Positions 24,895-32,841 of a stretch of 32,863 nt of DNA are shown here, one piece after another. Location of the stretch: positions 1 to 32,863 of the forward strand of contig JBMYQA010000034.1 of the NCBI GenBank assembly GCA_049600855.1. The letters run 5' to 3'. Source of the DNA: JBMYQA01 sp049600855. GTDB taxonomy: Bacteria > Bacteroidota > Bacteroidia > Cytophagales > Flammeovirgaceae. The translations under genes and the position numbers were made by a program. The notes under the pieces are model-generated. The model had not been told where the DNA came from. It saw nothing but the letters and a program-made list of their open reading frames with translations, and ran no database searches. Every line of letters starts with the position of its first letter. Position 1 is the stretch's first letter.

Positions 24895-25662
24895 ATGGCA
24901 TTTCATCAGACTAAGCGAAGGAGTTCGGCACCAGAAAATATGTTGTATGGCATCAAGCCATTGGAAGAAGCGTTTATGGCAGGTAAAACGGTAGATAAAG
25001 TCTACCTGCAACGCAATTTAAAAAGTGAGGATATTTTAGCCCTAACTAAGCTTGCTCAAGATCATAAAGTCCCCATTTCCAAAGTTCCCATCGAGAAATT
25101 AAATCGCTTTACGCGGAAAAACCATCAAGGCGTAGTCGCATTCTTATCGGCCATTACCTATTCTACCACTGAATTTGTGATGAATGAAGTCTACGAAAAA
25201 GGCGAAAATCCATTGATTTTGGTGCTTGATCGGGTAACAGATGTCCGTAATTTTGGAGCCATCGCCCGTACAGCGGAATGCCTTGGCGTGCATGCCATTG
25301 TGGTGCCGTTACGAGAGAGCGCACAAATTGGCCCTGATGCCATCAAAACTTCTGCGGGTGCTCTCAATCACATTCCCGTTTGCCGCGAAGAAAGCCTAAA
25401 AGACATCATTCAATACCTGCAAGATTACGGACTTCGGGTGGTAGGCTGTACCGAAAAAGGTGCTGACCTCATCTACGAATCTAACTTCACCTTGCCCACT
25501 GCCATTGTCATGGGCTCAGAAGAAAATGGGATTTCAGATGAAATCATCCGCATGGCTGATCAGTTATGTAAAATCCCGATGAGTGGAAAAGTTTCCTCTT
25601 TAAACGTTTCTGTTGCCACAGGAATGATTTTATCGGAGGTGGTTAGGCAACGTAGTATTTAG
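24895..25662 (+). CDS. rlmB: 23S rRNA 2'-O-methyltransferase, SpoU family (RlmB)
   Basis: The 255-residue product has the N-terminal L30e-like substrate domain (about 15-95) and a SPOUT trefoil-knot methyltransferase domain. Motif 1 is DRVTDVRNFGAIARTAE (112-128, N119 and R125), motif 2 is IVMGSEENGI (204-213) and motif 3 is IPMSGKVSSLNVSVATGMI (227-245, N237). RlmB methylates the ribose of G2251 in the peptidyl-transferase P loop. Start chosen at 24895 because the motif spacing and a plausible promoter fit. TrmH is less likely because of the L30e-like part. Confidence 0.9.
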   Translation: MAFHQTKRRSSAPENMLYGIKPLEEAFMAGKTVDKVYLQRNLKSEDILALTKLAQDHKVPISKVPIEKLNRFTRKNHQGVVAFLSAITYSTTEFVMNEVYEKGENPLILVLDRVTDVRNFGAIARTAECLGVHAIVVPLRESAQIGPDAIKTSAGALNHIPVCREESLKDIIQYLQDYGLRVVGCTEKGADLIYESNFTLPTAIVMGSEENGISDEIIRMADQLCKIPMSGKVSSLNVSVATGMILSEVVRQRSI

Positions 25663-25673
25663 CTTCTACTGAG

Positions 25674-26993
25674 TTAACTCTTATAAAACAACCATTTTGA
25701 CAATTCTTTATAGGTAGGCTTTTTGCCATACATCAAAATACCTACCCGATAAATTCGGCCTGCGATCCAGGTACAAGCTAAAAAAGAAAGTACCAGCATA
25801 AACATGGATAGGAAGAGTTCCCAAGAAACGCCAATGAATGGGAGGCGAATCATCATGACGACAGGTGAAGTAAGTGGGAAAATGGAGAACCAAAAGGCCA
25901 AATCGCCATAAGGTTCGTTTAAAATCACGCCACTGAGGGCAATCGACATGACTAAGGGAATGGTAATGGGCAACATGAACTGCTGTGTATCTGTTTCACT
26001 ATCTACCGCCGAACCAATTGCTCCAAACAAGGCTCCATACATCAAATACCCAAACAGAAAATAGAACACAAAGCAGCCTAAAATTAATGGAATATTGATG
26101 GTAGCTAATGCCTTAAAGAACTCTGATGAATCGCTCAAACTCTCTTCTATTCCCGAAACGCCATGCATATTCATTGACCCATTCACATTTTGTAAGTCTT
26201 GTACGGCGGTCAGTTGATCAGACAAAAAGAAATTAACCACAAACATGATTACGGTACCTAATACAATCCAAATACAAATTTGAGTTAGGCCAACCCCTGC
26301 GATGCCGATCACCTTACCCAACATCAATTGAAAAGGCTTCACCGAAGAAATAATGACCTCTACAATACGGCTAATTTTTTCTTCCAGCACGCCTCGCATC
26401 ACTTGCACGCCATACAAGAAAATAAACATGTAAATGATGATTCCCGAAAGTATGCCAATACCAGTTGCTGCTAACGTGCTACTATCCTTCTCTTCCCCGT
26501 CTTGATCACGAAGCTTTGTTTCTAAGGAGATGTTTGTCTTTACTTTTTTGAGCAGCGCAGGATCAATTCCTTCTTTCTTCAATTTTAATTCTTCAATCTC
26601 CCGCTCAATGGTTTTACGAATATTGGCTTCCGTTTGTGAGGATATCGTCTGCGCAGAATACACTTGAAAGCCGTTGGGATCTTCTAAATCAAATTTGGGA
26701 ATGTAGAGCACCGCATTGTACGATGAACTACCTAGTGTCGCAATGGCTTCGGGTAAACGATCCGTCCCATAATAGAAGGTTAGTTTGTCGGAACTCTTGA
26801 ATTTACCTCCAAACATTTTACTATCATCTATCACCAAAATGGTCTTGTCGTCACCTGCTGCTAATGCCGACCAAATGATGACTCCATAGAAACCCGCTAT
26901 CAATAATGGGCCTAAAATCGACATGATCAGAAAAGATTTTTTCCTAACCCGAGTGAGGTATTCGCGTTCTATGATGAGCCAGACCTTGTCCAT
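25674..26993 (-). CDS. ABC-2 type transporter permease (NatB-like)
   Basis: The 439-residue product starts with VWLIIEREYLTRVRKKSFLIMSILGPLLIAGF, the typical N-terminal cytoplasmic motif and first membrane helix of NatB/ABC-2 permeases. A large extracytoplasmic domain follows (about 50-175), then five hydrophobic segments (about 180-425) with GVLEEKISRIVEVIISSVKPFQLMLGK, the coupling-helix region of this family. The ATP-binding subunit is normally adjacent, but none lies on either side here, so it must be elsewhere or absent. It converges on rlmB with only 11 bases between the genes. Substrate unknown. Confidence 0.88.
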   Translation of the reverse strand: MDKVWLIIEREYLTRVRKKSFLIMSILGPLLIAGFYGVIIWSALAAGDDKTILVIDDSKMFGGKFKSSDKLTFYYGTDRLPEAIATLGSSSYNAVLYIPKFDLEDPNGFQVYSAQTISSQTEANIRKTIEREIEELKLKKEGIDPALLKKVKTNISLETKLRDQDGEEKDSSTLAATGIGILSGIIIYMFIFLYGVQVMRGVLEEKISRIVEVIISSVKPFQLMLGKVIGIAGVGLTQICIWIVLGTVIMFVVNFFLSDQLTAVQDLQNVNGSMNMHGVSGIEESLSDSSEFFKALATINIPLILGCFVFYFLFGYLMYGALFGAIGSAVDSETDTQQFMLPITIPLVMSIALSGVILNEPYGDLAFWFSIFPLTSPVVMMIRLPFIGVSWELFLSMFMLVLSFLACTWIAGRIYRVGILMYGKKPTYKELSKWLFYKS

Positions 26994-27092
26994 AAAATCA
27001 TGTTTGAGAGTTCAGCGAGTAAATTAGTAGATAGGATGTTGACTTGCAAACGGTTATTTTGCCAATAACGGTTTTCAGCAGTTCACCAAAAT

Positions 27093-27127
27093 AAAAAATC
27101 CATCTACAAAGAACTTATAGATGGATT
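27093..27127 (-). terminator. Terminator after the ACAD10/11-like gene
   Basis: A perfect 10-bp stem (AATCCATCTA at 27097-27106 with TAGATGGATT at 27118-27127) is followed on the minus strand by six T. It begins 20 bases after the acyl-CoA dehydrogenase stop. Confidence 0.85.
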
Positions 27128-27147
27128 GACACTACTTTCCGTACCAC

Positions 27148-28389
27148 TTAAGCTGTAGCTTTCGCTTCATTTCGCTTATTCATGCGCACATTTAATCCAT
27201 ATTTCTTCAGGATTTTGCGCGCTAAAGAAGCTTTATGTGTTTCATCTGGTCCATCATAAATTCGGGCAGCTCGTTCCTCACGGTAATAAAAGGCCAAAAT
27301 TGTATCGTCTGTCATTCCTAAGGCTCCGTGCACTTGTACGGCACGATCTACCACGCGTTGCAACATATTCGCCGCATAAAATTTAATGGTCGAGATGTCC
27401 TCAGCAGCAGCCTTATGCCCTAGTTCTTGCATGGAATTAGCCGCATGAAGTACCATTAAACGCGAGGCATTGATTTCTGCACGGCTATCGGCAATAAACC
27501 CTTGAATGAATTGCATTTCTCCTAACATCTTGCCTTCTGCCAATTCACGGCTTGCCGCTCTTTTGCACATCAAATCGAATGCGCGTTCGGCAATGCCAAT
27601 CCAACGCATGCAATGGTGAATACGGCCTGGCCCTAAGCGTTCTTGCGCCATCCGAAAACCTCCCCCTTCTTCACCAATGCGATTGGTGACGGGTACACGC
27701 ACATTGACATAATCAATTTCTGCATGACTCATCCAACCTTCTCCTTCATGTCCCATGACTGAAACATTTCTAATTAAATTAAAGCCTGGTGCATCTGTAG
27801 GGACAATGATCATACTTGCGCGCTTATACGGATTCGGCTCCTCAGGATTGGTAATGCACATGACAATGGCAAACGCAGCACCATCTGCTGAACTGGTAAA
27901 CCACTTTCGTCCATTAATCACGTATTCATCTCCCTCACGCACCGCATAAGTGCCCATGTTCACAGGGTTCGAACCTGCATGATCTGGTTCAGTCATGGAG
28001 AAGCAAGAGCGAATATCGCCATTGAGTAAGGGCAACAAATACTTTTCCGTCATGCTCTGATCAGCATATTTAATCAATAGCTCAATGTTTCCCGCATCAG
28101 GCGCTTGGCAGTTAAATGTAAAATGCCCATAAGGACTCGTTCCCAATAATTCACCGATTTGTGCCACTTCCATCAAGTTAAGCCCAGCCCCACCATGCGC
28201 TTCACTATGGTACATGTTCCATGCTCCCATTTCCTTAATCTTCTCTCGCTTAGCACGTAAAATTTTGGCCGCTTCATTAAAAGGCATTTTAAGCAATTCC
28301 GTTTCGATGGGATAAATCTCTTCTTCTAAAAAAGCTTTTACCTTCGGATATAAGGTTTTCAAACGATCAGTAGCATAAAAAGATAACAT
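27148..28389 (-). CDS. Acyl-CoA dehydrogenase of the ACAD10/ACAD11 (LvaC-like) group
   Basis: The 413-residue product has the three ACAD domains with CFSMTEPDHAGSNP (129-142) and WFTSSADGA (163-171) in the FAD-binding part. The C-terminal motif reads IYDGPDETHKASLARKIL (from 377): the position of the usual catalytic glutamate in YEGT is an aspartate (D379), a feature of the ACAD10/11 group. Those enzymes, and LvaC in the levulinate pathway, handle 4-hydroxyacyl-CoAs after phosphorylation by an APH-type kinase, eliminating phosphate. An APH-type kinase gene lies across the TetR gene (29411-30487), so the function is inferred to be hydroxyacyl-CoA catabolism. It has its own promoter, operator and terminator. 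Confidence 0.85.
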   Translation of the reverse strand: MLSFYATDRLKTLYPKVKAFLEEEIYPIETELLKMPFNEAAKILRAKREKIKEMGAWNMYHSEAHGGAGLNLMEVAQIGELLGTSPYGHFTFNCQAPDAGNIELLIKYADQSMTEKYLLPLLNGDIRSCFSMTEPDHAGSNPVNMGTYAVREGDEYVINGRKWFTSSADGAAFAIVMCITNPEEPNPYKRASMIIVPTDAPGFNLIRNVSVMGHEGEGWMSHAEIDYVNVRVPVTNRIGEEGGGFRMAQERLGPGRIHHCMRWIGIAERAFDLMCKRAASRELAEGKMLGEMQFIQGFIADSRAEINASRLMVLHAANSMQELGHKAAAEDISTIKFYAANMLQRVVDRAVQVHGALGMTDDTILAFYYREERAARIYDGPDETHKASLARKILKKYGLNVRMNKRNEAKATA

Positions 28390-28476
28390 CTTGGTATAGG
28401 GTTTATCGGTGAAAAATCAATCTCAATTTATAGCTTCCTATTCAAGACTTCAATGCGTTTGAATAGTGGATTAAGA

Positions 28477-28507
28477 CAAATGTAATCAAAATTGACCCAA
28501 AGTCAAA
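28477..28507 (-). promoter_or_regulatory. Promoter of the ACAD10/11-like gene
   Basis: On the minus strand TTTG (28504-28507) and TACATTTG (28477-28484) are 19 bases apart, a good -33/-7 pair. The operator at 28491-28507 fully covers the -33 element and most of the spacer, so bound repressor would block it. The leader would be about 80 bases. Confidence 0.55.
28491..28507. promoter_or_regulatory. TetR operator, ACAD side
   Basis: ATTGACCCAAAGTCAAA has the arms TTGAC and GTCAA around a 5-base centre. It matches the site in front of the tetR gene (28678-28694) in arms, spacing and the flanking A. Confidence 0.6.
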
Positions 28508-28677
28508 AATAAAACGCTATATTAATGCGATTTCTCATGGATGGCTTACTATAGTTCAACGTCTGTGGTTTGAGCTAGTTAGGTTAATATCAGTAAACTT
28601 TTGTTACAATTCTAAATCATTCACAAGAATCCTATCATCTTCAAAAATTAGAGTGTATTTCTTATAAAAAAATATTT

Positions 28678-28694
28678 ATTGACCTTGAGTCAAT
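28678..28694. promoter_or_regulatory. TetR operator, autoregulatory side
   Basis: ATTGACCTTGAGTCAAT has perfect 6-bp arms with a 5-base centre. It lies 20 bases before the -7 element TATCTTTG (28714-28721) of the tetR gene, which itself ends six bases before the ATG. It is the same motif as at 28491-28507. Confidence 0.65.
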
Positions 28695-28727
28695 TTTTTA
28701 AAGAAATATTCAATATCTTTGTAGGGA

Positions 28728-29399
28728 ATGATCAAGCAATCTTCACATATCAGCAAGCGTGAGCAGAAATCTCAGGCTATTTTAGATGCGGCCGAACAAC
28801 TCTTTGCCCGTAAGGGATATGGGAATGTCAAAATGGATGAAATTGCCAAATACATTGGCATTAGTAAGGGAAGTATCTTTTTTTACTTTAAAAGTAAGGA
28901 AAATTTACAAATGGCGCTCACCTATCGAGCGTTTCAGGCGTTGATTGAAGCCTACTACCATGCCTTAGAAAAACACCAAAAAGCAACAGGTTTAGTGAGT
29001 ACCGTTGGGCTTATTGAAGCCTACCTTCAATTTGGCACGAAGCATCCCTACTATTACGAGTTGTTGTTAGATTACATGACTTTCATTCGCTCAGAAGTGA
29101 AGCAAAACATGACTCCTGCTTTACAGGAAAGCATTTACTTCCGAAAAGTGAAAGACCTCCATAACTTGCCGCTCACGATTGTGGTCGAAGAAATTGAACG
29201 AGGTCAAAAAGATGGCAGTATTCTCAATAAAAAAGACCCTAATTTATTGTATCTTACTGCATGGGCTATGGTCATTGGTTTTTCGAAATTGAGCATGGCT
29301 TCGCAAAACGATTCGTTTTTCAAAGTTCCCATTCCTGCCATGCGCAGTTACCTATTAGAATCGGTTCAAAAAATATTATTAGATCATACATCGCTTTAA
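28728..29399 (+). CDS. TetR-family regulator
   Basis: The 223-residue product has the TetR N-terminal helix-turn-helix: ILDAAEQLFARKGYGNVKMDEIA (18-40) and ISKGSIFFYFKSKENL (45-60). The ligand-binding part is all-helical and lacks a family signature I know. It is the first gene of a run with the APH-type kinase (11-base gap) and the aldolase-like protein, and diverges from the ACAD10/11-like gene. Two matching operators flank the intergenic region, so it probably represses both units and itself. By analogy with FadR-type TetR proteins of acyl-CoA loci the inducer is likely an acyl-CoA. Confidence 0.93.
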   Translation: MIKQSSHISKREQKSQAILDAAEQLFARKGYGNVKMDEIAKYIGISKGSIFFYFKSKENLQMALTYRAFQALIEAYYHALEKHQKATGLVSTVGLIEAYLQFGTKHPYYYELLLDYMTFIRSEVKQNMTPALQESIYFRKVKDLHNLPLTIVVEEIERGQKDGSILNKKDPNLLYLTAWAMVIGFSKLSMASQNDSFFKVPIPAMRSYLLESVQKILLDHTSL

Positions 29400-29410
29400 A
29401 ACACGTTCTC

Positions 29411-30487
29411 ATGAGCAACACAGCTATTGATCAAGCTACAGAAGTCCGAAAAGGCGAAGAGTTACAAGAGGCACAACTTCGCGCCTACATCAGCAATCAA
29501 TTAGGAATTGCTACCACTGCTTTTCACATCAAGCAATTTGGTGGAGGCTTTTCCAACTTGACCTATTTAGTGCAGGCAGGTGATACCGAGATGGTCTTAC
29601 GCCGTCCCCCTTTTGGGGCCAACATTGCCACTGCCCATGACATGGAACGCGAGTTTAAAGTGTTATCCATGCTCAAAGGTCATTACAGTAAAATTCCCAA
29701 CCCTGTGGCATATTGTGATGACCTAGCAGTGATTGGTTCGCCTTTTTATTTGATGGAACGAGCCAAAGGAGTCATTTTGAGGGGTCAAGTTCCTAAGGGC
29801 ATCACCTTATCGCCCGAAGTAATGAAAGACCTATCAGAAGCAACGGTAGATAACTTGGTAGATTTACATGCCATTGATTTACAAGAATCAGGATTAATTG
29901 AATTAGGAAAACCAGAAGGCTATGTAAAACGACAAGTAGAAGGTTGGATTAAGCGTTATTACAATGCGCAAACCGATGAGATTAAGGAAATGGACGAGTT
30001 AGCGGAATGGTTACGCGAAAATCAATACGAAAGCGGCCAAACTTCACTGATTCACAACGATTATAAATACGATAATATCGTGCTTAACCCTAAGGATTTA
30101 ACCGACATCATAGCCGTACTCGATTGGGAGATGACTACGATTGGCGATCCGCTTATGGATTTGGGAACCTCTTTGGCCTATTGGTGTGAAGAATCAGATA
30201 ATCCGATATTTCGGCAATTCAACCTTTCTTGGATTCCCGGCAATTTAACACGAGCAGGTATTGTAGCTCGTTATGCTGAAAAAACGGGAATTGATGTAGA
30301 TCACATCTTATTCAATTATGTATTTGGCTTATTCAAATTAGCCGTGATTGGTCAGCAAATCTATGCCCGTTTTAAGAAAGGCTTTACCAAAGACCCTCGA
30401 TTTGCGATGCTCATCATGCTTGTAAAAGGCTGTGCTGCGCGAGGAGCCCTAGCAGTTGAATCGGGAAAACTGAGTCACGGAAAATAA
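29411..30487 (+). CDS. APH-type phosphotransferase, ACAD10/11 kinase domain-like (LvaA-like)
   Basis: The frame is open from 29261, but the ATG at 29411 avoids overlapping tetR and gives 358 residues. The P-loop is FGGGFSNLTYLV (43-54). The catalytic loop is HNDYKYDN (215-222, base D217, metal ligand N222) and the metal-binding DWE is at 238-240, followed by MTTIGDPLMDLG, a string typical of the kinase half of ACAD10/11 and its bacterial relatives. Those phosphorylate the hydroxyl of 4-hydroxyacyl-CoA before the dehydrogenase-like partner removes phosphate. Here the two halves are separate genes. Antibiotic resistance is unlikely, given the neighbours. Confidence 0.88.
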   Translation: MSNTAIDQATEVRKGEELQEAQLRAYISNQLGIATTAFHIKQFGGGFSNLTYLVQAGDTEMVLRRPPFGANIATAHDMEREFKVLSMLKGHYSKIPNPVAYCDDLAVIGSPFYLMERAKGVILRGQVPKGITLSPEVMKDLSEATVDNLVDLHAIDLQESGLIELGKPEGYVKRQVEGWIKRYYNAQTDEIKEMDELAEWLRENQYESGQTSLIHNDYKYDNIVLNPKDLTDIIAVLDWEMTTIGDPLMDLGTSLAYWCEESDNPIFRQFNLSWIPGNLTRAGIVARYAEKTGIDVDHILFNYVFGLFKLAVIGQQIYARFKKGFTKDPRFAMLIMLVKGCAARGALAVESGKLSHGK

Positions 30488-30524
30488 AACATCATCAATC
30501 ATTCACTTTAATCCTTAGCTATCC

Positions 30525-31325
30525 ATGGCACATGTACAAAATCCTCCCATCGAATTGCCTGATGCGGTAAAGGCACACTTGTTTCCAACATTCGACACGG
30601 TAGAACAAGAGCGCCAACACTTAAAAGGTCGATTAGCTGCTGCTTTGCGTGTTTTTGGAAAATTTGGTTTTTCAGAAGGCGTTGCTGGTCACATCACAGT
30701 GCGTGACCCAGAGTACAAAGATTGCTTTTGGGTAAACCCTTTTGGCATGTCTTTCCGACAAATTAAAGCTTCTGATTTACTTTTAGTGAATCACGAAGGA
30801 CAAGTAGTGGAAGGTCATATGCCCGTCAATAAAGCGGCTTTTGCAATTCACTCCCAAGTACATGCAGCGCGTCCCGATATTATTGCCGCAGCACATGCCC
30901 ACTCCGTTTATGGCAAAGCATGGTCTGCCTTAGGACGTAAACTTGACCCGATTACCCAAGATGCCTGCGCTTTTTACGAAGATCATGGGTTATTTGATGA
31001 TTACACAGGTGTCGTGAATGAATTGGAAGAAGGACAACGCATCGCTAAAGCCTTGGGCGATCATAAAGCGGCTATTTTGAGAAATCACGGCTTATTAACG
31101 GTGGGCAATACGGTAGAAGAGGCTGCTTGGTGGTTCATCACCATGGAACGCTCTTGTCAAGCACAAATTTTGGCAGAATCTACGGGACACCCATTAACCT
31201 TAATCGATCACGAAACCGCCTTGAAAACGCGCAATCAAGAAGTGGGTTTTCCCATTGCGGGACTTTTCCAATTTCAGCCCATCTTACAGGATATTGTGAA
31301 AGAGGCTCCTGAGTTGTTTTCTTAA
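30525..31325 (+). CDS. Class II aldolase/adducin family protein
   Basis: The 266-residue product has the class II aldolase fold. The zinc site is visible as AHAHS (H124, H126) and H188 in LRNHGLL. The glutamate that acts as base in fuculose-phosphate aldolase is not present at its usual place (MPVNKAAFAIHSQVHAARPD, 99-118), as in the adducin-like subgroup, so ordinary aldolase chemistry is doubtful. It follows the kinase by 37 bases and is probably in the same transcript. A terminator follows. Its role in the hydroxyacid pathway is unknown. Confidence 0.88.
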   Translation: MAHVQNPPIELPDAVKAHLFPTFDTVEQERQHLKGRLAAALRVFGKFGFSEGVAGHITVRDPEYKDCFWVNPFGMSFRQIKASDLLLVNHEGQVVEGHMPVNKAAFAIHSQVHAARPDIIAAAHAHSVYGKAWSALGRKLDPITQDACAFYEDHGLFDDYTGVVNELEEGQRIAKALGDHKAAILRNHGLLTVGNTVEEAAWWFITMERSCQAQILAESTGHPLTLIDHETALKTRNQEVGFPIAGLFQFQPILQDIVKEAPELFS

Positions 31326-31345
31326 GGGCATAGTTGCATAAAATT

Positions 31346-31376
31346 GGCACAGACTTACGGGTTTGTGTCTTTTTTT
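31346..31376 (+). terminator. Terminator of the tetR-kinase-aldolase transcript
   Basis: GGCACAGAC (31346-31354) pairs with GTTTGTGTC (31361-31369) with two G-T pairs and a six-base loop, followed by seven T. It starts 20 bases after the aldolase-like gene. Confidence 0.75.
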
Positions 31377-31393
31377 GTTGGTAACAAGCAAAA

Positions 31394-31430
31394 CAGGTCA
31401 GTAAAACGAATGTGGCAGTTTACTGACCTG
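31394..31430 (-). terminator. Terminator of the small membrane protein gene
   Basis: CAGGTCAGTAAA (31394-31405) and TTTACTGACCTG (31419-31430) form a 12-bp stem, followed on the minus strand by TTTTGCTTG. It supports the reality of the short gene at 31448-31651. Confidence 0.7.
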
Positions 31431-31447
31431 CTTAAATGCTCACTAAG

Positions 31448-31651
31448 CTAATCCATTAACATCGCATTCACGAAACCAAGTATAAAACACAATATCATCA
31501 TAAAACCAATGAAGTGTAATATATATACTGAGCCTGCTGCGTGATAACTATCAGCATAATGTTCTTTCAGAATTTGCCGTACCTTATCTTTTGACCGATA
31601 CCTAATATGAAGATAAATCCATCCAATTCCAGCCATTAAAAACCTCCCCAT
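31448..31651 (-). CDS. Small membrane protein of unknown function
   Basis: 67 residues. The N-terminal part is a basic amphipathic segment (GWIYLHIRYRSKDKVRQILKEHYADSYHAAG), followed by a single hydrophobic helix (about 42-66: VYILHFIGFMMILCFILGFVNAML). Bacteroidota have similar short proteins of unknown role. The dedicated terminator downstream and codon structure support it as a real gene. It follows the polynucleotide kinase gene by 68 bases on the same strand and might be co-transcribed with it. Confidence 0.65.
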   Translation of the reverse strand: MGRFLMAGIGWIYLHIRYRSKDKVRQILKEHYADSYHAAGSVYILHFIGFMMILCFILGFVNAMLMD

Positions 31652-31719
31652 TCTATAGCTATTTTATTGTAGTTGTTAAAAAATATAAGAGCCGATCCAC
31701 TTAGCATAGACTCGTTTCA

Positions 31720-32601
31720 TTAAAAATCCCCATAATTCACTTGCAAGCAAGCCAATCCTAGCTCATTCCGCCACATGTCCACCACTTGGTTTCGATCATC
31801 CAATACAAATGCGACAAAGTAATTGGGCTTGATGTGTGTTTCAAAAATTTCCCGCTTGATCGCAGCATCTTTCCGCATGTCTTTTTCTCTGCGCATGATG
31901 AGCTCATCATAGGGAATTTGGTACTTTTCTAGCCATGTTAACGTTTGTGGCTTATAGGTGTCCATTCTTCCTGAAACCAGAATCACCCGATATCCTTTTT
32001 CGTGATAGGATTTTACCACATCATATACCGGCTGATTCAATTCATCCTCTTCGCAAGTTGACGCATCAAATGGATTTCGTTTTAAAATGGCCAAGGTACC
32101 ATCCAAATCACAGATAATGGCTTTAGGTAAAGTTTCATCTTGTTCGGCATAGAACGGGCCGCGGCCTTCTCTTTTTAGGAAATATTTTTTATGCGCTTCT
32201 CGAATCACGCGCTCTCCCACAGAGGCCATGCGTTTCAAATCTCGTTGAATGCATTCTTCTAAAGGGGTATCAATCAGCTTTACTTCAATGGCAACTTCGT
32301 GTCCTGTTTCCTTACAAAACGCATCCACTACTTGCCGAATGCGCGTTTCGTGGCGAGGATGTAAGTTGGTATCATCACTGATGACCGATTTTCCATCCAA
32401 CAAGGCTTCCCGAATCATGATATCGCGCATCTTCAGCACAAATCGCTCATTGCCCTTACTAAAGTGACCGTTATCCAGCATGGCTCTCAGGTCATCTTTA
32501 TTGATGCGCTTCCACCTATTTGCCTGTTCAGTAACTAATTGCTTCGCATAAGTCGATTTACCACTTCCAGGTAAACCTTTTAAAATCAATACTTTTTTCA
32601 T
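31720..32601 (-). CDS. Polynucleotide 5'-kinase / 3'-phosphatase, T4 Pnkp type
   Basis: The 293-residue product matches T4 polynucleotide kinase (301 residues) in layout. The N-terminal kinase has the P-loop GLPGSGKST (9-17, K15 and S16) and INKDDLRAML (33-42, D36/D37 and R39). The C-terminal phosphatase has the HAD motif DLDGTL (165-170, D165 and D167), SGR (210-212) and LDDR (267-270). Both activities look intact. Such enzymes heal broken RNA ends, turning 5'-OH and 2',3'-cyclic phosphate into 5'-phosphate and 3'-OH ready for ligation. No RNA ligase gene is in the window. A copy of the structured repeat lies about 129 bases upstream. Confidence 0.92.
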   Translation of the reverse strand: MKKVLILKGLPGSGKSTYAKQLVTEQANRWKRINKDDLRAMLDNGHFSKGNERFVLKMRDIMIREALLDGKSVISDDTNLHPRHETRIRQVVDAFCKETGHEVAIEVKLIDTPLEECIQRDLKRMASVGERVIREAHKKYFLKREGRGPFYAEQDETLPKAIICDLDGTLAILKRNPFDASTCEEDELNQPVYDVVKSYHEKGYRVILVSGRMDTYKPQTLTWLEKYQIPYDELIMRREKDMRKDAAIKREIFETHIKPNYFVAFVLDDRNQVVDMWRNELGLACLQVNYGDF

Positions 32602-32730
32602 TGTTTATGTTGGTTTTTATTTTCTCATTCAAACTTACTTGCTATCATATATAAAAACTCTTGCTCGAATAAAGCTCTAATTAACAGTTATTTATGTTAA
32701 TGTACCCAACAATTGGGCAGGGCTGTTCAT

Positions 32731-32841
32731 TTCTTTTGTCTTGACACAAAAGAAACGAACCAAAGAAAAAGTCAAGAAAATCTGATCCTTCCCCCCACAA
32801 AGCCATCCCACCCTCAGCAGATTTTCAGGCCTGCGCTCAAT
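32731..32841. repeat. Structured dispersed repeat, copy 2
   Basis: The first hairpin is TTCTTTTGT (32731-32739), loop CTTGAC (32740-32745), and ACAAAAGAA (32746-32754). GTCAAG at 32771-32776 is complementary to the loop. The second stem is AAAATCTG (32777-32784) with CAGATTTT (32818-32825) and again a 33-base C-rich loop. GTCAAG to CTCAAT (32771-32841) is 71 bases, as in copy 1. It is in the same orientation as copy 1 and lies about 129 bases upstream of the polynucleotide kinase gene. Confidence 0.8.

Noticed and set aside
29261..29410. 50-residue N-terminal extension of the APH-type kinase
   Set aside because: It overlaps the tetR coding sequence in another frame and shows no domain character; the ATG at 29411 gives the normal kinase start.
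29411..30487. Aminoglycoside resistance gene
   Set aside because: The APH fold is present, but the GDPLMDLG context and the ACAD10/11-like neighbour indicate a metabolic kinase.
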